Source of the DNA: Chitinophagaceae bacterium DXS
GTDB taxonomy: Bacteria; Bacteroidota; Bacteroidia; Chitinophagales; Chitinophagaceae
Direction: 5' to 3'
Assembly: GCA_030345135.1 (NCBI GenBank)
Contig: CP128386.1
Coordinates: 24,747 to 88,746, forward strand
Length of the DNA stretch: 64,000 nt
The notes beneath the pieces are model-generated. The model searched no databases. It was given only the letters and a program-made list of their open reading frames with translations, and had not been told where the DNA came from. Both the position numbers and the translations under genes were made by a program. Positions 52,770-61,880 of the stretch are shown here, piece after piece; position 1 is the stretch's first letter, and every line of letters starts with the position of its first letter.

Positions 52770-54164
52770 ATGAGTGAGCAAATAAATAATAGTAAATTTT
52801 CCGAAGCCGTAACCGGCACCAGGGCTATCAATAAGATCTATTTTATCGGGATAGGTGGAATAGGTATGAGTGCGCTGGCAAGGTATTTCCATTCCAGGAA
52901 AGCGGAAGTAAAGGGTTATGACAGAACCATTACGCCGTTAACCCGTAAGCTGGAAGAAAGCGGTATAGAAATTCACTATGAAGAAGATGTAGAAAGAATA
53001 CCGAAAGATGTGGATGTGGTGGTATATACCCCAGCCATTCCTAAAGATCATACAGAACTGGTGTATTATCAGCAAAATGGCTATACCGTTGTAAAGCGCA
53101 GTGATGTATTGAAATGGATCACACAAAACTCATTCAATATTTGTGTTGGAGGAACGCATGGCAAAACAACCATCACTACCATGGTGGCCCATTTGCTCAG
53201 AGATTCAGGCTACGGGTGCAATGCTTTTCTCGGAGGGATCTCTTCAAACTATCAAACGAATTTCTGGAGCAACGAAAGAAATGTAGTTGTTGTAGAAGCA
53301 GATGAATATGACAGAAGTTTTTTGAAGCTGGTTCCGGATGTAGCAGTGATCACCGCAATGGATCCTGATCACCTGGATATATATGGAACTCCGGAAGAAG
53401 TGGAAAAAGCTTTTGTGCAGTTTGCCAATACTGTTAAGCCCGGCGGATGTTTGGTTGCAAGGTATGGATTGAAAAGAGCTGGTGAATTTAAGGCTGATAA
53501 AGTAGTTACTTATAGTCTTGATGATGTTCGTTCAGATGTCTATGCAGAGAATTTAAATGTGGTTAATGGCTCCTATGTGTATGATGTTATATCTGCCGAC
53601 TGGCGTATAACAAATGTAGTGCTGCATATGGGCGGTTTACACAACATTGAAAACAGCATTGCGGCGATCACTGTTGCGAAGCATCTTGGTATAGATGACG
53701 ATAAGATAAAGCATGCGGTCGAGTCATTCAAGGGTGTAAAGCGCCGGTTTGAATACATACTTAAGTCGCAAAAGCATGTGTTGATTGATGACTATGCACA
53801 TCATCCTGAAGAGCTAAAAGCATTGATCAGTGGAGTTAGAAGTATTTATCCGGATGAGAAATGTACGGTGATTTTTCAACCGCATCTGTTCAGCAGGACA
53901 AAAGATCTTTCAAAAGAATTTGCAGAAAGTCTTGACATGGCAGATGAAGTGATCATTCTTCCTATTTATCCTGCAAGGGAATTACCAATGGAAGGTGTAA
54001 CGAGCGAGTTGATATTAAACGACATGAAATTGCCGCAAAAGCAAATACTGACAAAAGAAGCGATGCAGGACTGGGTAAGATTATACAAGCCAAAGTTGCT
54101 GGTGATGTGTGGAGCAGGTGATATTGATGCGTTGATTGAACCGGTTAAAGAAATTCTGAAATAA
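52770..54164 (+). CDS. murC: UDP-MurNAc-alanine ligase
   Basis: A 464-residue Mur ligase that adds L-alanine to UDP-MurNAc. YFIGIGGIGMSALARYF opens the protein, GGTHGKTTITTMVAHLL is the P-loop, EADEYDRSFL and MDPDHLDIYG follow, and IDDYAHHPEELKA and FQPHLFSRTKDL close it. It lies 34 bases after murG. The genes murB and ddl, which often follow murC elsewhere, are missing; ftsQ comes next after a 113-base heptad-rich gap. Confidence 0.96.
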   Translation: MSEQINNSKFSEAVTGTRAINKIYFIGIGGIGMSALARYFHSRKAEVKGYDRTITPLTRKLEESGIEIHYEEDVERIPKDVDVVVYTPAIPKDHTELVYYQQNGYTVVKRSDVLKWITQNSFNICVGGTHGKTTITTMVAHLLRDSGYGCNAFLGGISSNYQTNFWSNERNVVVVEADEYDRSFLKLVPDVAVITAMDPDHLDIYGTPEEVEKAFVQFANTVKPGGCLVARYGLKRAGEFKADKVVTYSLDDVRSDVYAENLNVVNGSYVYDVISADWRITNVVLHMGGLHNIENSIAAITVAKHLGIDDDKIKHAVESFKGVKRRFEYILKSQKHVLIDDYAHHPEELKALISGVRSIYPDEKCTVIFQPHLFSRTKDLSKEFAESLDMADEVIILPIYPARELPMEGVTSELILNDMKLPQKQILTKEAMQDWVRLYKPKLLVMCGAGDIDALIEPVKEILK

Positions 54165-54169
54165 AAATT

Positions 54170-54274
54170 GATATCTGATATCCGATTTGCAGATGTCTGA
54201 TTTAAAAAACGGCGACTGTCTTAAGTAGTTAATGCCGGAAGCTGAAAGCTAAGAGCTGACCGCTGAAAGCTGAA
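54170..54274. repeat. Heptad arrays between murC and ftsQ
   Basis: 54170-54205 has GATATCY-type heptads with one 8-base step. 54240-54274 is five in-phase AGCTGAA-like units ending only 3 bases before the ftsQ ATG, where a ribosome-binding site would lie. Confidence 0.8.
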
Positions 54275-54277
54275 AAT

Positions 54278-55309
54278 ATGTTGAAGAAGAAATTAATATT
54301 TACCGGATGGTGTTTGCTGGCGGCCTCGTTGGTCTTTCTGCTGATAACTGCTATGCGCAAGAAGGAAAACAAGACCGTAAGCGACATTAAAGTGGAAGTA
54401 ATAGATGCTGAGGAGCATGTGTTTGTTGATGAAAAAGAGGTTGTGGTATTTCTGAATAAGATGGGAATAAGCAAAGAGACCGAATTGTATAAAATCAATG
54501 TCCGGCATCTTGAAGAAGGGCTTGAAAAAAATACCTGGGTAAAGAAGGCAGATCTTTTTTTTGATAATGATAATGTGTTGCATGTAACCATCCATGAGCG
54601 TGAACCGCTCGCAAGAATATTTACAATAAACGGAAGTTCTTTTTATATAGATAGCAGCGGAAAGCGTTTGCCATTGAGTGACAAGCTAAGTGCAAGAGTG
54701 CCGGTGTTTACATCATTTCCTTCATCAGAGAGAAAATTATCAGCACCTGATAGTTTGGTGTTGAATGATGTGAGGCAATTGGCTCAGTTTATTGCAAGGG
54801 ATAGTTTCTGGATGCGGCAGATATCGCAGGTTGATATAACGCCGCAACGAACATTTGAATTGATACCGGTGTTAGGCAACCAGGTAATAGCTATTGGAGA
54901 TGTGGACGATCTTGAAGGCAAGTTTGACAGACTCTATAGCTTTTACAAACAGGTTTGGACCAAGGCCGGTTTTGAGAAATATGAAACGATTGATGTGAGG
55001 TTCAATGGGCAGGTAGTAGCATCAAGAAGAGGAGCTGCAAAGCCTAATGTCGATTCTCTGAGAGCAGCGATGCAATTGGCCGACAATGTTGCGAGGATGA
55101 ACAATGCTATGACAGACAGTTCAGTGGCGGCCGGAAATGTAGTGAAGCCCGCTGTTGATTCTGTAAGTCATGCTGCTGTAGTTCCGGCTTCTACCACAAA
55201 GCCAAACAAGGTTGCTGCAACAACAAAGCCGGCAGTTAAAAAAACAACAACAAAGCCTGCAGGCACAAAGCCAAAGGCTGTGATGAAAAAAACAACGAAG
55301 AAGAGATAA
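54278..55309 (+). CDS. ftsQ: Cell division protein FtsQ
   Basis: A 343-residue bitopic protein: short basic cytosolic start, one transmembrane helix (about 7-24, FTGWCLLAASLVFLLIT), a POTRA-like region (DIKVEVIDAEEHVFVDEKEV) and a beta domain with WVKKADLFFDNDNVLHVTIHERE. The last 45 residues are a low-complexity Lys/Thr/Pro/Ala tail, ending KPKAVMKKTTKKR. FtsQ links FtsA-side and FtsW/FtsI-side proteins in the divisome. The basic periplasmic tail is longer than in E. coli. Confidence 0.88.
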   Translation: MLKKKLIFTGWCLLAASLVFLLITAMRKKENKTVSDIKVEVIDAEEHVFVDEKEVVVFLNKMGISKETELYKINVRHLEEGLEKNTWVKKADLFFDNDNVLHVTIHEREPLARIFTINGSSFYIDSSGKRLPLSDKLSARVPVFTSFPSSERKLSAPDSLVLNDVRQLAQFIARDSFWMRQISQVDITPQRTFELIPVLGNQVIAIGDVDDLEGKFDRLYSFYKQVWTKAGFEKYETIDVRFNGQVVASRRGAAKPNVDSLRAAMQLADNVARMNNAMTDSSVAAGNVVKPAVDSVSHAAVVPASTTKPNKVAATTKPAVKKTTTKPAGTKPKAVMKKTTKKR

Positions 55310-55388
55310 AAGAACAAAGTCAATGGGCATGTTTGAAAAATTGATAGTGTTAAAGAATTAAGTGGTTCTTTTTTGAATTTTGACTTTT

Positions 55389-55417
55389 CCTGCCCGACTG
55401 ACGTCAGTCAGGCGGGG
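55389..55417. repeat. Palindrome between ftsQ and ftsA
   Basis: A near-perfect palindrome centred on ACTGACGTCAGT with CCTGCCCG and CAGGCGGGG arms is flanked by TTTTGAA/TTTTGAC heptads on the left and TTTTGAATT on the right. It is not followed by a U tract in the plus direction. Confidence 0.6.
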
Positions 55418-55458
55418 ACTTTTGAATTAAAACGAAACAACAACAAAAACATACATCT

Positions 55459-56832
55459 ATGAACCCGAATGAAGCGCCTATTATTGTAGGACTAGACATT
55501 GGAACGACGAAGATTGCCGCTATTGCAGGCCGCAAAAATGAGTATGGGAAACTGGAGATTTTAGGATTTGGCAGGGCTAACAGTAATGGTGTGCAACATG
55601 GCCAGGTGTTGAATATTGATCAAACGATCAAAGCAATTCAGCAGGCTTTGCATAACTGCGCCGAAAGCAATCCGGATCTTGAAATAAGTGAAGTGTATGT
55701 GGGCGTGGCAGGGCATCATATTAAGAGCCTGCAAACACGTGGCGACCTGGTAAGGCAGAACTCAGACATGGAGATAGAGCGCTGGGAAGTAGAGCAGTTG
55801 ATAGACAATCAACGCAAAACATTTATTCCTGCCGGTGATCAGATCATTGATGTGATACCCCAGGATTTTCATGTGGACAATTACCAGAATATTAAAGATC
55901 CTGTTGGGTATAATGGCGTGAAAGTTGGAGCAAACTTCCACATCATTACAGGTGATAGAAATGCAATCCGCAATATCAACCGTTCAGTAGAGCGTAGTGG
56001 CCTTAAAACTAAAGATCTTGTATTGCAGCCGCTGGCATCTGCTTCTGCTGTAATGAGTGAGATTGATATGGAAGCAGGTGTTGCCATTCTTGATATTGGT
56101 GGTGGTACCAGTGACCTCGCTGTATTTTATGATGGTATTTTAAAACATACAGCGGTTATTCCGTTTGGTGGTGAAAATATTACCAACGACATCCGCATGG
56201 GGCTTGGTGTATTGAAGCAGCAGGCTGAAGCAATGAAAGTACAGTTTGGTGGCGCGCTTGCAGATGAAGCTAAAGCAAACGCTTTCATTACTATTCCCGG
56301 AATAAAAGGTATGCCGGCAAAAGAGATCAGTGTAAGAAATCTTGCTAACATTATCCAGGCGAGAATGAGTGAAATACTTGATTTCGTTACTTATCACCTG
56401 AAACAGGTAGGGCTTGATAACAGAACGCTTAACGGCGGCATCATTCTTACAGGTGGTGGTTCTCAGCTAAAACATCTTATTCAGTTGACGGAATATGTTA
56501 CAGGCTTGAATGCACGTATTGGTTTACCAAATGAGCATTTGGCGGCAAATCATATAGATGAGCTGAAGAAGCCAATGTATGCAACCTGTATTGGTCTTAT
56601 TCTGAAAGGATACAGCGATTATGAAAATCATAATAAAGAGTTTAACAACACTTTCCTTCGGGTGAGTGTTCCGGATAAACTGATTAAGGAAGAAGTTGAA
56701 GCGCTTTCTCCCGTTAGAGAAAACACTGTAGATATAGGAAAAAGAAAGGGCGGTATCAATGGTTTCTGGAATAAATTCAAAGATGGTCTGATTGATTTGT
56801 TCAAGGAAGAAGGAGATACAGTGATCAAATAA
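55459..56832 (+). CDS. ftsA: Cell division protein FtsA
   Basis: A 457-residue actin-like ATPase that tethers FtsZ to the membrane. IIVGLDIGTTKIAAIAG is phosphate-binding loop 1, ILDIGGGTSDLAVFYDG loop 2 and GIILTGGGSQLKHL the adenosine motif. The C-terminal amphipathic helix (GFWNKFKDGLIDLFKEEGD) fits the membrane-targeting sequence. ftsZ follows after 70 bases. Confidence 0.96.
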   Translation: MNPNEAPIIVGLDIGTTKIAAIAGRKNEYGKLEILGFGRANSNGVQHGQVLNIDQTIKAIQQALHNCAESNPDLEISEVYVGVAGHHIKSLQTRGDLVRQNSDMEIERWEVEQLIDNQRKTFIPAGDQIIDVIPQDFHVDNYQNIKDPVGYNGVKVGANFHIITGDRNAIRNINRSVERSGLKTKDLVLQPLASASAVMSEIDMEAGVAILDIGGGTSDLAVFYDGILKHTAVIPFGGENITNDIRMGLGVLKQQAEAMKVQFGGALADEAKANAFITIPGIKGMPAKEISVRNLANIIQARMSEILDFVTYHLKQVGLDNRTLNGGIILTGGGSQLKHLIQLTEYVTGLNARIGLPNEHLAANHIDELKKPMYATCIGLILKGYSDYENHNKEFNNTFLRVSVPDKLIKEEVEALSPVRENTVDIGKRKGGINGFWNKFKDGLIDLFKEEGDTVIK

Positions 56833-56902
56833 GAATAAAATCGTTTCCATTATAATTTGTTGCTATTACTATTACTAACCATTACATTCTAAAATTTTCA
56901 TT

Positions 56903-58879
56903 ATGATACACTTTGATCTGCCAAAACAAAAGTCATCCATCATTAAGGTTCTTGGTGTTGGAGGAGGCGGAAGCAATGCGGTAAACTACATGTTTGCGCA
57001 GGATATTGAAGGTGTAGACTTCATTATTTGTAATACTGATGCCAAGGCATTGGAACAAAGTTCAGTGCCCAATAAAATACAGCTTGGGCCACACCTTACA
57101 CAAGGTTTGGGTGCAGGCGCAAATCCCGAAGTAGGTAAACAGGCTACTGAGGAATCCCTGGAAGAAATAAAACGCATACTGGAGGTAAATACCAAAATGG
57201 CATTTATCTGCGCCGGTATGGGTGGTGGAACAGGTACCGGTGGTGCTCCCATCATTGCCAAGATCTGCCGCGAACTGGGTATTCTTACCGTAGGTATTGT
57301 TACTACTCCGTTTGGTTTTGAAGGTCCGCGCCGTTTGCAGCAGGCAGAGGCAGGCATCAAACAATTGGAGCCTTATGTAGATACACTGCTTGTTATTAGT
57401 AATGACAAGCTGCGTATACAATATGGCAACCTTAAAATGAAAGATGCATTTGGCAAGGCCGACAATGTATTGGCTACCGCTGCTAAATGTATTACTGATA
57501 TCATCAACAGCCGTGGTCATATCATCGTTGACTTTGCAGACGTTTGTACTGTGATGAAGAATGGTGGTGTTGCTATTCTCGGAAGTGCAGCTGTTTCCGG
57601 TGAAGAAAGGGCGCAACGTGCCATTGAAAATGCGTTGAATTCTCCGTTGCTGAATGACAATGATATCCGTGGTGCGAAATGGATCCTGATCAATATCAAT
57701 AGTGCAGAAGGTGATGAGGAGTGCACGATGGATGAGTTGGAAGTGATCAATAATCATCTCCGCCTGCAGGCCGGTGAGAATACGGATGTGATTGTGGGTA
57801 TGGGGTATGACAATACACTGGACGATAAGATTGGCATTACGCTGATCGCTACAGGATTCGAGCATAAAGATCCTTTTGCAAAAAGAGAACCTGCAAGGGC
57901 GCCGGAGCCTAAGCCTGAAAAAATAACAATGGAGTTGCGTATGGATGGCGAAGAAAAAAAGCCCGAACGTGCCATGCAACAACAGAAGTTATCTTTCGAC
58001 GAAAAAGATCCGTTCGCTCCAAGCCTGGTTGAGATCACCCAGCAGTCCGCTGCTCCTGTGATCATTGATGAAGCAAAAGTGATTGCAGAAAAACAAAGTG
58101 CAGAACCATTGCGTTTTGAACTGTCTACAAATATTACCGCTGAGCCTAAGGTTGAAGAACGTAAAGAAGAAAAAGCGCCTGAAGTGGAAGAGCATTTGCG
58201 GATGGAATACACAGAGAAACCTTCTGTGTCCGTAACCCCTCCAGGTGGTTTCTTGAGCAGGCCCTCAAATATCTATGCATCTATGCCTGAGCAGAAGCCG
58301 GTACAGGAGCAGCCAAAACCTGTTGCTGCGCCACAGCCTCTGGAAATTCCGCAACCACAACCACAACCACAACCTCAGCCACAACCACAGCCGCAGTTCG
58401 TTCAGCAACCGCAGCAGCCACAACCGCCACAGCCGCAACCTCAACAACCGCAGCGTCCGGTTTACCAGCAGCCTGAGCCGGAAATGCCGCCATATGTAGC
58501 ACCGGTAATGAGGCAGGAACCAGCAGAGGATGAAGTGCAGTTTGGTTTCGTGGAGAAAGACAACATTAACATGAATACGCCTGTGGCTCCGGCAACAGGT
58601 TCATATGAAATGATGTCTGACGAAGAGGAAGATCAAAAACGCAGAGCAGCAGAAAGAATACAGAAACTTCGCAATCTCTCGTTTAATATGAATAGTGCAG
58701 AGATGAATACAGAATTTGACAATGTGCCGGCTTATGTTCGTCGTAATATGGAGCTTTTTGGCAATACGCTCACATCTGTGGAGAATTACTACAGCAAGTA
58801 TGCTGTAAAGAAAGATGAACATGATCAGGGACAGATATCATCCATCAATACCTTTTTGGATGGTAAGAAGCCCGATTAA
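56903..58879 (+). CDS. ftsZ: Cell division protein FtsZ with long Gln/Pro-rich linker
   Basis: A 658-residue tubulin-like GTPase that forms the Z ring. VLGVGGGGSNAVNYMF, the tubulin signature GGGTGTGGAP and the T7 region NDNDIRGAKWILININS lie in the first 320 residues. A linker of about 280 residues follows, including a Pro/Gln repeat encoded by CCACAA-type microsatellite DNA (about 58345-58455). A FtsA-binding-like motif, DNVPAYVRRN, near residue 615 is not terminal: about 45 residues follow, ending INTFLDGKKPD. The terminator is at 58915-58941. Confidence 0.96.
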   Translation: MIHFDLPKQKSSIIKVLGVGGGGSNAVNYMFAQDIEGVDFIICNTDAKALEQSSVPNKIQLGPHLTQGLGAGANPEVGKQATEESLEEIKRILEVNTKMAFICAGMGGGTGTGGAPIIAKICRELGILTVGIVTTPFGFEGPRRLQQAEAGIKQLEPYVDTLLVISNDKLRIQYGNLKMKDAFGKADNVLATAAKCITDIINSRGHIIVDFADVCTVMKNGGVAILGSAAVSGEERAQRAIENALNSPLLNDNDIRGAKWILININSAEGDEECTMDELEVINNHLRLQAGENTDVIVGMGYDNTLDDKIGITLIATGFEHKDPFAKREPARAPEPKPEKITMELRMDGEEKKPERAMQQQKLSFDEKDPFAPSLVEITQQSAAPVIIDEAKVIAEKQSAEPLRFELSTNITAEPKVEERKEEKAPEVEEHLRMEYTEKPSVSVTPPGGFLSRPSNIYASMPEQKPVQEQPKPVAAPQPLEIPQPQPQPQPQPQPQPQFVQQPQQPQPPQPQPQQPQRPVYQQPEPEMPPYVAPVMRQEPAEDEVQFGFVEKDNINMNTPVAPATGSYEMMSDEEEDQKRRAAERIQKLRNLSFNMNSAEMNTEFDNVPAYVRRNMELFGNTLTSVENYYSKYAVKKDEHDQGQISSINTFLDGKKPD

Positions 58880-58914
58880 TAAGGCTCCTACTCATTTGTG
58901 TTTTTAGTTGTTGG

Positions 58915-58941
58915 CCCCTCAGCTTCGGTTGAGGGGTTTTT
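58915..58941 (+). terminator. Intrinsic terminator of the dcw cluster
   Basis: A GC-rich stem, CCCCTCA with TGAGGGG, closed by a GCTTCGGT tetraloop-type tip, is followed by TTTTTG. It lies 36 bases after the ftsZ stop. Confidence 0.88.
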
Positions 58942-58973
58942 GTTTGGGGAACCACGGAGGCAGGGCGGCTGAG

Positions 58974-59199
58974 TTAATTGAAAATTGAGAATTGAAAATT
59001 GAAAATGATTGCAGCGAAGGCTATCTCTTTGGTCCTCCGTGTCTCCTCCTGCCTCTTCTTTGTGTGACAATTAAATATCAATATGCCTATATCACTTCAA
59101 CACCAGTCAACCCAATTCGTACTTCACACTTCGTAGCTCGTACTTGCAATCACATCGCACACCATACATCTAACATCGTACATCTAACATTTCACATAT
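58974..59199. repeat. Heptad arrays downstream of ftsZ, overlapping the next gene's 3' end
   Basis: 58974-59008 is five AAAATTG units. 59116-59199 is twelve 7-mers in one unbroken phase (84 bases), with consensus drifting from TTCGTAC to CACATCG to AACATCT. The last 30 bases encode the C-terminal residues EMLDVRC and stop of the convergent FAD oxidoreductase. An inverted CACGGAGG/CCTCCGTG pair surrounds the first array. Confidence 0.85.
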
Positions 59200-60798
59200 T
59201 TTCTCCGCTACTCTTTCTCCATCCATTGCAGCGCTCACAATGCCGCCGGCGTAGCCTGCACCTTCACCACAAGGGTACAGCTGTTTAATTTGAGGATGTT
59301 GAAGCGAGTCAGCGTCACGCGGAATGCGCACGGGTGATGATGTGCGGCTTTCTGTGGCAACCACTACGGCATCATTGGTGTAGTAGCCTTTCATTTTTTT
59401 GCCGAAAGCTTTAAAGCCTTCCTGCAAGCTTGTTAATACAAAATTGGGTAGCACATTATTCAATGTAGAAGAATGTATTCCTGGTAAATAACTGCAGTCA
59501 GGGAGAGAAGAAGATAATTTGTTGTTGCAGAAATCGACCATCCGTTGTGCCGGTGCAACAAATTTGCCGCCACCAACTTCAAATGCTTTCTGTTCTACCA
59601 TTTGTTGAAAATACATAAGCAGGAGCGGGTGGGATGCTGACCACTTGTTTTCTTTCATCAGTTTTTTAAAATCCTTATCCTTTACAATGTCTTCGACACT
59701 TGTACTCACAACAATGCCGCTGTTGCTGTAAGGATTGTTCCGCTTGCTCGGGCTCCATCCGTTCACTACAAGTTCTCCGGGGGCTGTTGCCGCCGGGGCG
59801 ATAATTCCGCCGGGGCACATGCAAAAACTGAAAACGCCCTTATTATTAACTTGCTCTACCCAGCCGTAAGATGCAGGCGGAAGATATTCGCTTCTTGCGC
59901 TGTGATCCTTATGTGATGGAATGGGACAATGGTATTGAATGCTGTCGATCAATGCCTGCTGATGTTCAATGCGAACGCCAAGCGCGAAGGGTTTGGCTTC
60001 AATCAGTATATTATTATTATAAAACAATTCAAAGATGTCCCTGGCTGAATGTCCGGTTGCCAGTATTACAGCCTCTGCCATCAACTTTTCCCCGGCTGCA
60101 GTTGTTATGCCTTTCAATGTGTTGTTTTCAACAAGAAACCCGGTGAGCTTTGTTTCAAATAAAACCTTTCCGCCATACGCAATAATTACATCACGCATGG
60201 CTGTAATTATCTTGGGCAGTTGATTGGTTCCTATGTGAGGGTGAGCTTCGTAAAGTATTCTTTCATCGGCGCCAAACTGAACAAGCAGGTTGAGTATTCT
60301 GTTAACATCGCCGCGTTTGGTACTCCGGGTGTATAATTTGCCATCACTGTAAGTGCCTGCGCCACCTTCGCCAAAGCAATAATTGCTTTCCGTGTTAACA
60401 ATACCTTCTTTATTAAGAACAGCGAGGTCACGTCTTCGTGCACGAACGTCTTTTCCTCTTTCAATTAAAATAGGCTGAACACCGCTTTCAATCAGTTTAA
60501 GCGCTGCGAACAAGCCCGCAGGCCCGGCACCAACTACAATAACTTTTTTGGGAGAATGAGTTACGTCTTTGAAATTAATCTCTTCTATTATTCTTTCATG
60601 ATAAGGCTCATCAATAAATGCATTTACTGTAATGTTTACTTTGGGTTGTTTGCTACGTGCATCTATTGATTGTTTCGTGCGATAGAAGCCGGTGATCTTT
60701 TTGGGCGCGATGCCTTCGATTTTCGCAATAAAGTCTTTTACAGTAGAATCATCAGCCGCTTCCGGGGGCAATAATTGAAAACTTATCTTTTTTTGCAT
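59170..60798 (-). CDS. Uncharacterised FAD-dependent oxidoreductase
   Basis: A 542-residue cytosolic flavoprotein of the COG2509-type 'FAD-dependent dehydrogenase' group. After an N-terminal alpha/beta region of about 90 residues comes the dinucleotide fold VVGAGPAGLFAALKLIESG with a following ERGKDVRARRRD. Then NYCFGEGGAGTYSDGKLYTR, ATGHSARDIFELF and the C-terminal CGEGAGYAGGIVSAAMDG. Substrate unknown. It is convergent with ftsZ and its last residues are encoded within a heptad array. Confidence 0.88.
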   Translation of the reverse strand: MQKKISFQLLPPEAADDSTVKDFIAKIEGIAPKKITGFYRTKQSIDARSKQPKVNITVNAFIDEPYHERIIEEINFKDVTHSPKKVIVVGAGPAGLFAALKLIESGVQPILIERGKDVRARRRDLAVLNKEGIVNTESNYCFGEGGAGTYSDGKLYTRSTKRGDVNRILNLLVQFGADERILYEAHPHIGTNQLPKIITAMRDVIIAYGGKVLFETKLTGFLVENNTLKGITTAAGEKLMAEAVILATGHSARDIFELFYNNNILIEAKPFALGVRIEHQQALIDSIQYHCPIPSHKDHSARSEYLPPASYGWVEQVNNKGVFSFCMCPGGIIAPAATAPGELVVNGWSPSKRNNPYSNSGIVVSTSVEDIVKDKDFKKLMKENKWSASHPLLLMYFQQMVEQKAFEVGGGKFVAPAQRMVDFCNNKLSSSLPDCSYLPGIHSSTLNNVLPNFVLTSLQEGFKAFGKKMKGYYTNDAVVVATESRTSSPVRIPRDADSLQHPQIKQLYPCGEGAGYAGGIVSAAMDGERVAEKICEMLDVRC

Positions 60799-60932
60799 GG
60801 TTGTAGTTGGCTAGATAGCAGTCGTTGATCCCCAATGACCAACAAGCCTGTATTCGTCACTATATTTATAAGGAAAAATTGAGCGTATTGTTTAGTTAAG
60901 ATCAACGACTGACTAACAACTAATAACTTACA

Positions 60933-61313
60933 TTAAAATGGCAGATCATCCACATTGTCGGTTGGCGTATTATCTGAAGTAAATTCATAGCTGTTATCAC
61001 CTGCTACCGGTTGTTCGCCCAATTTCACATGTTCCATGCGCCATGCGTCAAGATTGGTAATGTAATTCTCTTTACCATCCTTGGTCCACTTGGTACCTTT
61101 AATATTGAACATCACTTTTACTTCATCGCCAATATTAAATCTGTCAGGAATAGCTGTTTTGTCCTGCACGCATTGAAACTTGATATAATTGGTAATAACC
61201 CTTCCACCAATATCCTCAGATTTTTCAATTACAAATTCTCTTGTTTTGAATGTTTCAGTACGTTGAACAATGTTGTACCTGGCTACCAGCTTGCCTGTAA
61301 TTTCGAAAGACAT
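60933..61313 (-). CDS. DUF3127 (single-stranded-DNA-binding-like OB fold) protein
   Basis: A 126-residue protein starting MSFEITGKLVARYNIV, with KTREFVIEKSEDIGGR, NYIKFQCVQDKTAI and FNIGDEVKVMFNIKGTKWTK. This matches the DUF3127 family of Bacteroidota, which has an OB-like pattern; nucleic acid binding is likely but unproven. The C-terminal tail is acidic and ends DNVDDLPF, like the protein-interaction tip of SSB. The start at 61313 is preferred over 61334 because a TACTTTTG -7 box lies at 61332-61339. Confidence 0.85.
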   Translation of the reverse strand: MSFEITGKLVARYNIVQRTETFKTREFVIEKSEDIGGRVITNYIKFQCVQDKTAIPDRFNIGDEVKVMFNIKGTKWTKDGKENYITNLDAWRMEHVKLGEQPVAGDNSYEFTSDNTPTDNVDDLPF

Positions 61314-61331
61314 TATTAAAATAGTTTGTTG

Positions 61332-61339
61332 CAAAAGTA
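61332..61339 (-). promoter_or_regulatory. Putative -7 box of the DUF3127 gene
   Basis: TACTTTTG on the minus strand (CAAAAGTA on plus) matches TAnnTTTG, 18 bases before the ATG at 61313. Confidence 0.5.
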
Positions 61340-61880
61340 GTTGAAATCTCAGGTAATATTTTAATCTGAAAAAAACTTGAAGTGAACTTCAAATATTGTA
61401 TCTTTCAATTCATCTAATGATTCGTTCGTGAAAACAACTGTATGCCATAATACATTAATATTAGCCCTGTATTTTACAATCACAGATAATCACTTTGCAA
61501 ATGAAAACTGAATTTTTGTTAGTTAACGTATAATAATTATGCTATGTTAATTGTTTATGGTTGTTTGGGAAGTGAAATAAACTGCTGAAATGTGTTGAAT
61601 GCTTTTCCGGATTGAGTTTTACGAAATAAGGAGGTTGTCCCGGAGCTTTAATTTTGATGAATCTGAAAATGCGTGCAGATATTTTACATAAAAAGTTTGG
61701 TGTTAATCCAGACATATTTAGTTGTAAAAAAACAAGACATTAAAAAATTTTTTTTTCAACATAAAACGTAAGATATTCGCCGTCCTGTTCCCAAAAAAAT
61801 ATCCACAATCGGGGATAATTTTTTTTGGGATTTTTTACCCGGTTAATATTCTTAACCCGATATAAACAGTGTCTTTCATT
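61340..61880. other. AT-rich region upstream of dnaA with DnaA-box-like sites
   Basis: A gap of about 540 bases without a convincing gene, with long A and T runs near 61736-61757. ATATCCACA (61799-61807) has one mismatch to the DnaA box, and CGGGGATAA (61810-61818) has two in reverse orientation. They lie about 70 bases before the dnaA ATG and fit DnaA autoregulation. I see too few boxes to call an origin. Confidence 0.5.

Noticed and set aside
57062-57982. 306-codon open frame antisense to ftsZ
   Set aside because: It lies wholly opposite a well-conserved gene, has no recognisable domain and a composition rich in Cys, His and Ile typical of a shadow frame.
58265-58502. Leu/Arg-rich and Ala/Val-rich antisense frames over the ftsZ linker
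   Set aside because: They are by-products of the CCACAA microsatellite that codes Pro/Gln in ftsZ.
61657-61743. 28-codon open frame upstream of dnaA
   Set aside because: It is too short, lacks a nearby ribosome-binding site or recognisable family, and lies in AT-rich sequence where such frames occur by chance.
61340-61880. oriC next to dnaA
   Set aside because: Only one near-consensus and one weak DnaA box are seen, and dnaN is absent. GC skew, which I could not compute, would be needed.
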